64,000 nt of DNA, from positions 62,001-126,000 of the forward strand of contig CAKRAK010000001.1 of assembly GCA_934294885.1 (NCBI GenBank). Reading direction: 5' to 3'. A program made the translations under genes and the position numbers. This stretch comes from an uncultured Lachnospiraceae bacterium. GTDB taxonomy: Bacteria > Bacillota > Clostridia > Lachnospirales > Lachnospiraceae. The notes under the pieces are model-generated. The model did no database searches and was not told where the DNA came from. It saw only the letters and a program-made list of their open reading frames with translations. Each line of letters opens with the position of its first letter. The stretch's first letter is position 1. Positions 17,832 through 26,655 of this stretch are shown piece by piece.

Positions 17832-18671
17832 TTATTTTACCGTATCTCGAATCTGTTCTTTCAAAAGTACCGCCTTATCCTTGATTCGGTCAGATACGTT
17901 TTTATTTCCCAATATGTTTGATAACATTCGAACAGAGTCCTTGTATTTTCCAAGAGAAAATGCCAGCTGTGCCAAAAGGTAAGATAATGTCATCTCATCC
18001 ATTCCACTCATAGGAAAAGCTTCCGTAGAGAATGCTTTTATATATCCGTCATATGCATTCTGAATGCATTCCTGTTCACTTTTCTTCAATTCCTCTATCC
18101 GCTCCTGCGTCAGGCCATTTTCACCGGATTCCAGCCAACCTCGTATTACCCATGCCATTTTCAAACAGGTATAGGCTTTCCTGCTATTAGGTACATCTCC
18201 CACTACATCACTCATTAATACAAGCTTATAATGGGTCAATGCCTCCTCATAGGAATATTTATCCTTACTTAATGTAATACCTGAAAAAGAAGACATAATC
18301 TTCTTTCTGATTTTTTTTGCCTGAATGGGCATCACATAATCAAAATATCTGGCAATTGCAGCATATCCACATTCCGGACACACGATTGCATCGTATTTTA
18401 TTGGATCAATATCCTTAAAACGAGGACGCAGGTCCTGATCCTGTCCAACGTTCCTTGTCTTTCCGCTTCGCACAGCCAAAGATTTGAATGTATGATCACA
18501 AATCGGACATTTGTAAGTCTTAGGAAACAGAAGTGTTGCTTCATCTACAACGATTCTTTTTTTCTCCTCCTGCTTCTCAGACTTAATTATCTCCTCCGAT
18601 TCGCTCTCTTCAAATATTTTACTTTTTTCATTTTTAAAACCAAAGACCTTAAGCCCTGATAATATTCCCAC
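17832..18671 (-). CDS. DUF2225-family protein with two zinc-finger-like CXXC pairs
   Basis: This 279-residue protein begins with a charged Lys/Glu-rich ~45 residues, then has the DUF2225 core with CPICDHTFKSLAVRSGK and VCPECGYAA, two CXXC pairs likely to bind one zinc. The C-terminal half (~130-279) is helical, with TPR-like helices. The biochemical function of DUF2225 is not established. It lies 12 bp downstream of glnS and ends in a strong terminator, so it is co-transcribed with glnS. Confidence 0.88.
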   Translation of the reverse strand: MGILSGLKVFGFKNEKSKIFEESESEEIIKSEKQEEKKRIVVDEATLLFPKTYKCPICDHTFKSLAVRSGKTRNVGQDQDLRPRFKDIDPIKYDAIVCPECGYAAIARYFDYVMPIQAKKIRKKIMSSFSGITLSKDKYSYEEALTHYKLVLMSDVVGDVPNSRKAYTCLKMAWVIRGWLESGENGLTQERIEELKKSEQECIQNAYDGYIKAFSTEAFPMSGMDEMTLSYLLAQLAFSLGKYKDSVRMLSNILGNKNVSDRIKDKAVLLKEQIRDTVK

Positions 18672-18683
18672 AACCGGTGCCTC

Positions 18684-20342
18684 CTATTTTCCAGGCCTGT
18701 ATGAACTCTTCAATGAGACAATACGGTTAAATACAAGCTGATCCTCTGTAGAATCCTTTGTATCCGTACAGAAGAACCCATTTCGCAGAAACTGGAATGC
18801 CTCTCCCTTCGGAGTTCCCTTAAATGCCGCTTCCAGCTTACAATCTTTTAATTCAACCAAAGAATTCGGATTTAGATTAGAATAATCATCTAACAAAACC
18901 TCATCTCCATCCTGAATCAGATTTTCATATAAACGAACAGTTGCATCCACTGCCGTAGCAGCGTCAACCCAATGAATGGTTCCTTTTACCTTTCTTCCCT
19001 CAAAACCGGAACCGGACTTTGTCTCCGGATCGTAGGTACAGTGCACCACAGTAACATTTCCTTCGTCATCTTTCTCATAACCGACACATTTTACAAAATA
19101 TGCATTTTTCAAGCGAACCTCATTACCCGGGAACAAACGGAAATATTTTTTAGGCGGCTCCTCCATAAAATCTTCACGCTCAATATACAATTCTTTACTA
19201 AAAGATACCTGTCTTTTCCCTAATGCTTCGTTGTCCTGATTATTCTCGACTTCCAAAAGCTCAGTCTGTCCTTCCGGATAATTGTCAATCACAAGTTTGA
19301 TTGGATTTAATACAGCCATCATACGTTTTGACTTTAATTTTAAATCCTCTCTTACACAGTAATCCAACATTGCTGTATCAGATGTAGAATTTGCTTTTGA
19401 TACACCGGAAAGCTCCATAAACATACGGATAGACTCCGGAGTCACGCCTTTTCGACGTAATGCACTGATTGTGACGAGTCTTGGGTCGTCCCAACCATCT
19501 ACTACGCCATCTTCCACCAGCTTCTTAATATATCTTTTTCCTGTAATGACATTTTTAAGATAAAGCTTTGCAAATTCAATCTGTTTTGGAGGATTCTCAA
19601 ACTCTAATTCCTTAACAACCCAGTCGTATAACGGTCTGTGATCCTCAAACTCCAAAGTACAGATTGAATGAGTCACACCCTCAACCGCATCTTCGATTGG
19701 ATGTGCAAAATCATACATCGGATAAATACACCATTTATCCCCGGTATTATGATGATTCATTCTGGCAATACGATAAATAACAGGGTCACGCATGTTAATA
19801 TTACTTGAAGACATATCAATCTTTGCACGAAGAACCTTTGAGCCATCGGGAAATTCTCCATTTTTCATACGCTCAAACAAGTCCAGATTTTCTTCAATAC
19901 TTCTATCCCTGTACGGACTATTCTTTCCCGGTTCCTCTAAAGTACCCCGGTATGCTCTGATTTCATCTGCAGATAAATCACAGACAAAGGCTTTTCCTTT
20001 TTTAATCAGCTTGATTGCACCTTCATACATAGCATCAAAATAATCGGAAGCATAGTAGAATTTATCTCCAAAATCTGCCCCAAGCCACTTTACATCCTCT
20101 AATATAGAATGAACATATTCTGTCTTTTCCTTCATCGGATTCGTATCATCAAAACGAAGATTGAATTTTCCGCCGTATTCCTTTGCCAATCCAGAGTTCA
20201 AAAGGATGGACTTTGCATGTCCAATATGCAGATATCCGTTTGGCTCCGGGGGAAATCTGGTAACAATCTTCTCATAAGAGCCTTCCTCTAAATCTTTATC
20301 GATAATTCGCTCAATAAAATTCTTAGAAACTGTTTCTTCCAT
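18684..20342 (-). CDS. glnS: Glutaminyl-tRNA synthetase
   Basis: This 552-residue class I synthetase attaches glutamine directly to tRNA-Gln. The ATP-binding HIGH motif is intact at ~residues 39-42 (GYLHIGHAKS), preceded by RFPPEPNG, and the FDDTNP motif follows. In the KMSKS loop position (~residues 265-270) I read VITGKRYIKKLV rather than the usual VMSKRK, a departure from the best-studied GlnRS proteins. The C-terminal beta-barrel anticodon-binding domain is complete. AAAGGAG precedes the ATG. It has its own promoter and leads an operon with the DUF2225 gene. Confidence 0.95.
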   Translation of the reverse strand: MEETVSKNFIERIIDKDLEEGSYEKIVTRFPPEPNGYLHIGHAKSILLNSGLAKEYGGKFNLRFDDTNPMKEKTEYVHSILEDVKWLGADFGDKFYYASDYFDAMYEGAIKLIKKGKAFVCDLSADEIRAYRGTLEEPGKNSPYRDRSIEENLDLFERMKNGEFPDGSKVLRAKIDMSSSNINMRDPVIYRIARMNHHNTGDKWCIYPMYDFAHPIEDAVEGVTHSICTLEFEDHRPLYDWVVKELEFENPPKQIEFAKLYLKNVITGKRYIKKLVEDGVVDGWDDPRLVTISALRRKGVTPESIRMFMELSGVSKANSTSDTAMLDYCVREDLKLKSKRMMAVLNPIKLVIDNYPEGQTELLEVENNQDNEALGKRQVSFSKELYIEREDFMEEPPKKYFRLFPGNEVRLKNAYFVKCVGYEKDDEGNVTVVHCTYDPETKSGSGFEGRKVKGTIHWVDAATAVDATVRLYENLIQDGDEVLLDDYSNLNPNSLVELKDCKLEAAFKGTPKGEAFQFLRNGFFCTDTKDSTEDQLVFNRIVSLKSSYRPGK

Positions 20343-20395
20343 AATCTATATTCTCCTTTATTTTATTCCTTTTATCAGCTAAAAAACTAGAAATT

Positions 20396-20424
20396 AGTTT
20401 ATCATACTTAAGATTTCACGTCAA
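20396..20424 (-). promoter_or_regulatory. Promoter of glnS
   Basis: Minus-strand TTGACG and TAAACT are spaced 17 nt apart, about 55 nt before the glnS ATG. No T-box is seen in the short leader. Confidence 0.6.
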
Positions 20425-20522
20425 TGAATCCGTCCCCTTCCTTTATCACATAAATCTAATCAAAATCAATTTTTGACAACTTTCCATGAAGAAGAATGGC
20501 TTATTTTCGGGCAAAAAAAGAA

Positions 20523-20595
20523 AGCTGTTAACGGGAATTGAACCCGTGACCTCCGCATTACCAATGCGACGCTCTACCATCTGAGCTATAACAGC
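20523..20595 (-). tRNA. tRNA-Thr (anticodon GGT)
   Basis: A complete cloverleaf on the minus strand: acceptor GCTGTTA/TAACAGC, D arm GCTC...GAGC, anticodon loop TTGGTAA (anticodon GGT, threonine), T arm with GGTTCAATTCC, discriminator T and no encoded CCA. A T-rich run (TTTCTTTTTTT) follows directly at 20512-20522, possibly ending transcription. It lies between glnS and sigH with its own promoter. Confidence 0.96.
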
Positions 20596-20614
20596 TTGTC
20601 TTTGCGACTGTTCT

Positions 20615-20643
20615 ATAATATCAAATTATATTTTACTTGTAAA
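20615..20643 (-). promoter_or_regulatory. Promoter of tRNA-Thr
   Basis: Minus-strand TTTACA and TATTAT are spaced 17 nt apart, ending 20 nt upstream of the tRNA. Confidence 0.7.
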
Positions 20644-20651
20644 GATATTTT

Positions 20652-21263
20652 TTAATTTTTATCCAAGTATAATTTTCTCACTTTATCCCGAATACGTTGA
20701 ATGGCATTATCTACTGCTTTCGGAGTTTTACCAATAACGCCGGCAATATCTATATAGGAATTACCTTCCAGGTAAAGATGGAGCACATTTTTTTCCATTT
20801 TACTTAAATGCTCCTCCAATACATCTTCAATAGAAGATGCATTTTCCTGATCTAATATAATAAATTCCGGATTGGATTCACTTCCGGCTTCCAGATTCTC
20901 AATGAGCTCCGTATCCGTTTCATTTATTTTACTATAGAATGAAATGTAAGAATTTAACGGAAAATGTTTTTTTCGATTGGATAGTTTGATTGCACTGTAA
21001 AGCTGTCTGTCAACACACAGCTTTGCAAAGGTATAAAAGGATGAACCCTGCCGGTTATCCTCTTCATAGTGACGAATCGCCTTAAACAGTCCAATCATTC
21101 CCTCCTGTAATAAATCCTCGGTATCCGCTCCAATTAAATATAGGGTACGAATAGATTTTTTAACAAGTGGGGAATATTTTTTTAACAGATATTCCGTTGC
21201 GTCATCATCCCCCTGATGGTCAAGGAGAATCAATTCCTCATCCGATTTTGTATTATAGTCCAT
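20652..21263 (-). CDS. sigH: RNA polymerase sigma-H-like factor (sigma-70 family)
   Basis: The product is 203 residues starting at the ATG at 21263 (MDYNTKSDEEL), which is placed correctly after GGAGAT; an ATG four codons earlier overlaps that site. Region 2 is present with DLLQEGMIGLFKAIRHY (core binding) and the -10-reading segment around FYTFAKLCVDRQLYSAI. Region 4 has the helix-turn-helix GNSYIDIAGVIGKTPKAVDNA. Its location downstream of rlmB-mrnC-cysS is the standard place for sigH (spo0H), the transition-state and early sporulation factor. The C-terminal end is 9 bp from the promoter of tRNA-Thr. Confidence 0.88.
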   Translation of the reverse strand: MDYNTKSDEELILLDHQGDDDATEYLLKKYSPLVKKSIRTLYLIGADTEDLLQEGMIGLFKAIRHYEEDNRQGSSFYTFAKLCVDRQLYSAIKLSNRKKHFPLNSYISFYSKINETDTELIENLEAGSESNPEFIILDQENASSIEDVLEEHLSKMEKNVLHLYLEGNSYIDIAGVIGKTPKAVDNAIQRIRDKVRKLYLDKN

Positions 21264-21281
21264 AAAAATCTCCATCTATCA

Positions 21282-21881
21282 TTATTCTTCAGGTTGGGAA
21301 TCAATCACACCATCTGTAGATGGTTCCACAGGAGCTTCCGTTGGTGCTTCCGTAGGCGGTTCCTCTGTGGTAACTTCCGGTGTTACAACCGGTGCATCCG
21401 TAACAGGAGCCTCCGTGGCAGGTTCCTCTGTTGTCTGATCCTGTCTTACCTGATTTGTAATCTGTTCAATGCTTTCTTCCAGATTCTGACGTTGGTCATC
21501 GGATGTATTGGAATTATTACCTTCATAAGGATTAAAGGATGATGTAGTTGCTTCTGTCGTTACTTCCTCTCGTTTGGAGCTTCCATCTCCGCCTATATGA
21601 TTAGCAATAAATGCAATCACGCCCAAAAAGCAGCATGCAATCGCAATTACAAACAAGATTAGCAAGATTGTTTTTAACATATCCCTTCCCGGATTATCCG
21701 CATCCTCCTGATTTTTGCGTTTTCCTGCCTTCTGCTCCCTTGCCTTTTCTGCACGGGATTTTTCAGCTGCAATTTTCTTCTCTTCCTTTAATTTTAATTT
21801 GCGTTCTTCTTTTGCAAATTCTTCATCATATTCATTTAAATCAAAATCAACAATGTCTGTATTTTTATTTTTTTCACTCAT
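21282..21881 (-). CDS. Single-pass membrane protein with charged N-terminus and Thr/Glu/Pro-rich exterior
   Basis: This 199-residue protein has a highly charged Lys/Glu-rich cytoplasmic ~65 residues (probable coiled coil), one membrane helix at ~residues 70-92 (LKTILLILFVIAIACCFLG), and an extracytoplasmic tail rich in Thr, Glu, Pro and Ala with repeats of the type TEEP/TEAP. It occupies the slot between rlmB and sigH where Bacillus carries yacP. I recognise no family. It lies 18 bp from sigH and 25 bp from rlmB, so it is in that operon. Confidence 0.8.
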   Translation of the reverse strand: MSEKNKNTDIVDFDLNEYDEEFAKEERKLKLKEEKKIAAEKSRAEKAREQKAGKRKNQEDADNPGRDMLKTILLILFVIAIACCFLGVIAFIANHIGGDGSSKREEVTTEATTSSFNPYEGNNSNTSDDQRQNLEESIEQITNQVRQDQTTEEPATEAPVTDAPVVTPEVTTEEPPTEAPTEAPVEPSTDGVIDSQPEE

Positions 21882-21906
21882 GATTTATCACCTTTTATAA
21901 AATGAT

Positions 21907-22653
21907 TTATTTTCCCTGCAATCTTTGTCGTACAATCTCATAGGCTAATACGCCACAGGCAACGGATGCATTTAAGGAATCAATATCACCCTTCATAGGA
22001 ATTGACGCAACATAGTCACATTTTTCCTTCACAAGACGGCTGACTCCGCTTCCTTCATTACCGATTACCAGTCCGATTGGTCCGGTAAGATTATGATGAT
22101 ACATTACCTCACCGTCCATATCCGCGCAAACGAACCAAAGTCCCTGTTCCTTAAGCTCCTCAATTGTCTTAGCAATATTGGTTACTTTTGCAACCGGTGT
22201 ATAGTTAATGGCTCCCGCAGATGCTTTCACAACTGTTGCAGTCAGCCCCACTGCTCTTCTTTTGGGAATAATCACACCATGTGCTCCACATAAATTTGCT
22301 GTACGAATAATAGCTCCTAAATTATGAGGATCCTCTAATTCATCCAAAATAAAAATAAATGGGGGTTCCTCCTTATCCCTTGCAGCCTTCAATATATCCT
22401 CAACCTCCGCATATTCATATGCTGCAGCCTGAGCAATTACACCCTGATGTTTTCCTGTTGTGGACATTTGATCCAATCGTTCCTTCGTAACATAATTAAC
22501 AATGGTATCCTGCTTTCTGGCAAGATTCTTGATTGTATTAACAGCTCCATCATGGCAGCCATCTAACACATAAAGTTTATCAATGGTTTTACCGGAACGA
22601 AAGGCTTCTGTAATTGCATTTCTGCCTTCAATGGTATATTCTTCGTATCTCAT
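21907..22653 (-). CDS. rlmB: 23S rRNA (guanosine-2'-O-)-methyltransferase, TrmH/SpoU family
   Basis: This 248-residue protein has the N-terminal substrate-binding domain (IEGRNAITEAFRSGK) and the SPOUT catalytic domain with its three motifs: LDELEDPHNLGAIIRTA, LVIGNEGSGVSR and IPMKGDIDSLNASVA. These form the trefoil knot that binds SAM. The family 2'-O-methylates G2251 of 23S rRNA (E. coli numbering). Position after cysS-mrnC matches the standard Firmicutes cluster. Confidence 0.95.
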   Translation of the reverse strand: MRYEEYTIEGRNAITEAFRSGKTIDKLYVLDGCHDGAVNTIKNLARKQDTIVNYVTKERLDQMSTTGKHQGVIAQAAAYEYAEVEDILKAARDKEEPPFIFILDELEDPHNLGAIIRTANLCGAHGVIIPKRRAVGLTATVVKASAGAINYTPVAKVTNIAKTIEELKEQGLWFVCADMDGEVMYHHNLTGPIGLVIGNEGSGVSRLVKEKCDYVASIPMKGDIDSLNASVACGVLAYEIVRQRLQGK

Positions 22654-22691
22654 ATCTCTATCTCTCCATTTATATTATAATGTAATTCTTT

Positions 22692-23132
22692 TTATTCCTC
22701 CGGTTCTTCTAATACCTTAAGAGCAATGTCCACCAATTCTGTTAATCTGTGAAAATCTTCCTTTAAATAAAGGTATCCCAATACCGTCTCAAAACCGGTA
22801 GCCATACGATATTCGGAACGGGATGCATTTTTTGCCTTGGAATAGGAATTTGCATTCCTTCCCCGTTTGTAGATGGTTGTCTCCTCCTCTGTAAGAAAAG
22901 GAAGCATTCCTGTAATCATCTTTGCCTGAGCAGGGGCACAAACAATTCTGCTTACATCTCTGTGATACTTGTTCACCTGCTTATTCGCTTTACTTACCTC
23001 AATGGTACGAATCATCACATCAAAAATTGCATCTCCGATATAAGCCAATGCCAATGGAGAATAAGTAGAAGGATCCTTGTGGGCAACAGAAAATGTTTCT
23101 TTAAAATATTGAAAATTTACGCTCTCTTCCAT
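22692..23132 (-). CDS. mrnC: Mini-ribonuclease 3
   Basis: This 146-residue protein consists only of an RNase III-type catalytic domain, with LALAYIGDAIFDVMIR supplying the signature acidic residues, and has no double-stranded-RNA-binding domain. Mini-III matures the ends of 23S rRNA. Its start overlaps the last 16 bp of cysS, showing tight coupling. The family is well known in exactly this position. Confidence 0.95.
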   Translation of the reverse strand: MEESVNFQYFKETFSVAHKDPSTYSPLALAYIGDAIFDVMIRTIEVSKANKQVNKYHRDVSRIVCAPAQAKMITGMLPFLTEEETTIYKRGRNANSYSKAKNASRSEYRMATGFETVLGYLYLKEDFHRLTELVDIALKVLEEPEE

Positions 23133-24535
23133 TTGACTCCCTCACGGGTATCCTCTAAGATAATCCCCTGCGCTGCTAACATATCCCTGATTTCATCTGC
23201 TCTGGCAAAATTCTTTGCTTTTCTGGCAGCCTGACGTTCCTCGATTAGATTCTCAATGTCTGCATCTAAAATCTCAGCTTCTGTTTTTGTAATGATACCT
23301 AAAACATCACATAATTTACCAATGGTATCATATGCGAACCGAATAACCTGAAGAGCAGAATCCGTTGTTATATTGGAATTTACAAGCTTAACCATTTCAA
23401 AAATAACGGAAATCGCATCAGCGGTATTTAAGTCATCCTCCATGGAAGCCTCAAATTTAACCACATATTCTTTTAATTTTGCTTCTAACTGTTTTTCCTC
23501 TTCTGTTAATTCCTTCTCTGCCGCACTGTTCATAATGTCCTGAAGCTTTGACATTGCATTTAAAATTCTTCCAAGAGATGCCTTTGATGACTCCACAAGC
23601 TCCTCAGAGAAATTAAGAGGACTTCTGTAATGGGCTGACAGCATAAAGAACCGGATTACCTGCAGTGGGTATTTTTTACCGATATCACGAATGGTAAAAA
23701 AGTTGCCGAGAGACTTGGACATCTTCTCTCCGTCAATCTTCAAAAATCCATTATGCATCCAATAACGGGCAAATTCCACTTCATTGGCAGCCTCACTTTG
23801 TGCAATCTCATTCTCATGATGTGGGAAAATCAGATCCTCTCCCCCTGCATGAATATCAATAATATCTCCAATGTATTTTTTGGACATAACAGAACATTCC
23901 AAATGCCATCCCGGACGTCCATCGCCCCATGGTGAAGGCCAAGACGGTTCTCCTTCTTTTTTCGGCTTCCATAATACAAAATCAAGAAAATCTTCTTTTT
24001 CTCCTTCGCCGGAAACCTTTAATGTATGCTTCTCGTCTCTATGTCCTGCTTCTAAATCATCGATGTTCTTTTTCGACAGCTTGCCATATCCCGGAAAACT
24101 TCTGGTTCTGAAATAAACAGTACCGTTTACCTCATAGGCATGACCCTTCTCAATTAATGTCTCCACCATTTTAATCATATCAGGAATCTCTTCCGTTGCC
24201 TTTGGATGTGTGGTAGCTTCCATCACATTCAGATCTGCCATATCTTTTTTTACTTCAGCAATATAACGTTCAGAAATCTCAGATGAGGTTACACCCTCTT
24301 CTAACGCTCTTTTTATAATCTTATCGTCTACATCTGTAAAGTTAGATACATAATTGACATCATATCCTTTATACAAAAGATATCGTCTAAGGGTATCAAA
24401 AACGATCATCGGACGGGCATTTCCAATATGTATATAGTCATACACCGTCGGACCACATACATAAATTCCAACCTTTCCTTCATTGATTGGCTTAAACTCT
24501 TCCTTTTTTCTCGTCATTGTATTAAATATTTTCAT
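23117..24535 (-). CDS. cysS: Cysteinyl-tRNA synthetase
   Basis: This 472-residue class I enzyme charges tRNA-Cys. The zinc/cysteine-binding Cys (VCGPTVYDYIHIGNARP, which also holds the HIGH-like HIGN) is at ~residues 27-42, and the second zinc-ligand region WHLECSVM with HAGGEDLIFPHHENE follows. KMSKS is intact (KMSKSLGNF). The C-terminal DALR domain is complete. A short 82-bp gap from ispF shows no T-box. It is followed by mrnC with overlap. Confidence 0.97.
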   Translation of the reverse strand: MKIFNTMTRKKEEFKPINEGKVGIYVCGPTVYDYIHIGNARPMIVFDTLRRYLLYKGYDVNYVSNFTDVDDKIIKRALEEGVTSSEISERYIAEVKKDMADLNVMEATTHPKATEEIPDMIKMVETLIEKGHAYEVNGTVYFRTRSFPGYGKLSKKNIDDLEAGHRDEKHTLKVSGEGEKEDFLDFVLWKPKKEGEPSWPSPWGDGRPGWHLECSVMSKKYIGDIIDIHAGGEDLIFPHHENEIAQSEAANEVEFARYWMHNGFLKIDGEKMSKSLGNFFTIRDIGKKYPLQVIRFFMLSAHYRSPLNFSEELVESSKASLGRILNAMSKLQDIMNSAAEKELTEEEKQLEAKLKEYVVKFEASMEDDLNTADAISVIFEMVKLVNSNITTDSALQVIRFAYDTIGKLCDVLGIITKTEAEILDADIENLIEERQAARKAKNFARADEIRDMLAAQGIILEDTREGVKWKRA

Positions 24536-24617
24536 GAATGTTTCCTCATCTTTCCCATAGCAATAAATTTATCTGTAGCAATTATACAGATATCACTCCC
24601 GAATTGCAATGACAGAA

Positions 24618-25166
24618 TCAGTATTTACGGCATCCTGTACATCCTGCGCAATTTCTTACTGTTGTCTCCAATCTGTCATTGTAGTCAAAATTGGATACTT
24701 CTTCTAACAGACATACAGCCTGAGAACTAATTCCCTGTCCGTCACCTGTAAATCCCAAACCTTCTTCTGTTGTTGCCTTTATATTAACCTGATTTGTATT
24801 CAGACCAAGCGCTTCCGATATGGTGGCAGCCATATCCGGAATAAAAGCCGCAAGCTTAGGCTTCTGCGCAATTACCGTAGCATCAATATTACTTATCACA
24901 TAATTTTCCCGGTCTAACAGACCTTTTACGTGTCTTAACAGTTCAATACTATCAGCTCCGCGATACTTCTCATCCGTATCCGGAAAATGTCTGCCGATAT
25001 CTCCTAATGCAGCGGCACCAAGCAGGGCATCCATGATTGCATGGGTTAAAACATCCGCATCCGAATGTCCTAACAGACCCTTTTCATACGGAACATTTAC
25101 TCCACCTAATATCAGTTTACGACCTTCCACAAGCTTGTGGACATCGTATCCCATTCCAACTCGCAT
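24618..25166 (-). CDS. ispF: 2-C-methyl-D-erythritol 2,4-cyclodiphosphate synthase with a Cys-rich tail
   Basis: The product is 182 residues from the ATG at 25166 (MRVGMGYDVHKL), placed after GGAGG; upstream in-frame ATGs lack a site. IspF makes the cyclodiphosphate in the MEP isoprenoid pathway. Metal-site motifs GYDVH, LLGHSDADVL and DIGRHFPDTD are intact, as is the KATTEEGLGFTG block. The core ends by ~residue 158. About 24 extra residues follow, ending CAGCTGCRKY, which gives a CXXCXXC cluster that typical IspF lacks. Confidence 0.95.
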   Translation of the reverse strand: MRVGMGYDVHKLVEGRKLILGGVNVPYEKGLLGHSDADVLTHAIMDALLGAAALGDIGRHFPDTDEKYRGADSIELLRHVKGLLDRENYVISNIDATVIAQKPKLAAFIPDMAATISEALGLNTNQVNIKATTEEGLGFTGDGQGISSQAVCLLEEVSNFDYNDRLETTVRNCAGCTGCRKY

Positions 25167-25195
25167 AATATCCTCCATTCCTGTCATTGCATTTA

Positions 25196-26641
25196 TCATT
25201 TCAAATATTCTATCAAAAATTCATATACACGGCGAACCGATGATATAGACAACCGCTCTGTCGTCGTATGGATATCCAATATATCCGGTCCCATAGATAC
25301 ACAATCCAGATTTTCAATCTTATCTGCCAGCAAGCCACATTCCAATCCGGCATGGATACCTTCCACAATCGGTTCTTTATCATACATTTTTCTATATAAT
25401 TGAATGATTTTACTACGAACCTCTGAATCCTTTTTATATTCCCACGCAGGATACTCTCCCTGTTTTACACAAGTGCCCCCAAGGGAAGTAACGCAAGCAC
25501 ATACTTTATCAAAAATGTAAGCTTTTCTGGAAGTTACACTGCTGCGAATCCCCTGCTGCAAATACAGACAATCCTCCTTTAACAGCATAATACCAAGATT
25601 TAAGGAAGTTTCTACCAATCCCGGTACAGACGGACTCATTGCCATTACTCCATTTGGAAGCATCATCAATAAAGAAATTATTTTCTTTGTATCCGAAACC
25701 GTAACAACCGGGGATTCACCCTCTGCATCAGATAAAACACATGATACACTGACATTTGGATCAGACAGGGCATATTCATCCTGAAAAATTTCTTTCATAT
25801 CCTTGCAGATCAGCTTCGCTGTATCAATATCTTTTTCATCTACAAAAATGTCAGCCATTCCGGATACAGGAATGGCATTATCTTTTTTCCCACCCTGTAT
25901 ATCAGCAATACCAAAGGAAACATTTTTTTCAAGCTCTGATAATACTCTTCCCAATAATATGCAGGCATTTCCCCGCTCTTTGTGAATCTCACAGCCGGAA
26001 TGTCCTCCCAACAAACCATCTACCACAATATGAAGCTTCTTTCTTCCCTTAGATGCTTCCTTTGTAACAGGAAGGGTGGAAACAGAAGACAATCCGCCGG
26101 CACAGCTGCATAAAAAGCTTCCTTCCTCTTCCGAATCCAGATTCAGCATCTGATTTCCCTGAAGCATAGACAAATCAATAGCAGATGCACCTTCCATACC
26201 AACTTCCTCCGAAACAGTAATAATATATTCCAGAGGAGGATGAGAAATACTCAAATCATCTCCGATTGCCAGCATATATGCAACTGCAATTCCGTCATCT
26301 CCACCTAATGTTGTCTCCTTTGCATAGACATAATCTCCGTCAACTGCCAGCCGCAAGCCCTCTTTTTTCATATCGATATCCGCAGTTTCCGTCTTCTCAC
26401 AAACCATATCCATATGTCCCTGAAGAATCACCGGATTTTCCTGCTGTCTTCCTTTACTGGCAGGGATTTTCATTACGATATTATAAATCTCATCCTGCCA
26501 GTATTCATATCCATGGGACTTTGCATATGCAACCAGATAATCACTAATCTGTTTCTCATGGTAGGAACCTCTTGGAATATTACTGATCTCTTCAAAATAA
26601 TAAAATACCTTTTCCGGTTTTAAATTTGATAAAACACCCAT
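25196..26641 (-). CDS. pepD: Aminoacyl-histidine dipeptidase (PepD, M20 peptidase)
   Basis: This 481-residue cytoplasmic metallopeptidase cleaves Xaa-His and other dipeptides. Zinc-ligand motifs are in order: VILQGHMDMVCEK, TLGGDDGIAVA, the catalytic glutamates in TVSEEVGMEGA, LNLDSEEEG and the late IHAGLECGLL. The length fits the family. GGAGG precedes the ATG. It is 29 bp upstream of ispF and 14 bp downstream of argJ, so it probably shares a transcript with both. Confidence 0.94.
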   Translation of the reverse strand: MGVLSNLKPEKVFYYFEEISNIPRGSYHEKQISDYLVAYAKSHGYEYWQDEIYNIVMKIPASKGRQQENPVILQGHMDMVCEKTETADIDMKKEGLRLAVDGDYVYAKETTLGGDDGIAVAYMLAIGDDLSISHPPLEYIITVSEEVGMEGASAIDLSMLQGNQMLNLDSEEEGSFLCSCAGGLSSVSTLPVTKEASKGRKKLHIVVDGLLGGHSGCEIHKERGNACILLGRVLSELEKNVSFGIADIQGGKKDNAIPVSGMADIFVDEKDIDTAKLICKDMKEIFQDEYALSDPNVSVSCVLSDAEGESPVVTVSDTKKIISLLMMLPNGVMAMSPSVPGLVETSLNLGIMLLKEDCLYLQQGIRSSVTSRKAYIFDKVCACVTSLGGTCVKQGEYPAWEYKKDSEVRSKIIQLYRKMYDKEPIVEGIHAGLECGLLADKIENLDCVSMGPDILDIHTTTERLSISSVRRVYEFLIEYLK

Positions 26642-26655
26642 TTACAAACCTCCAT

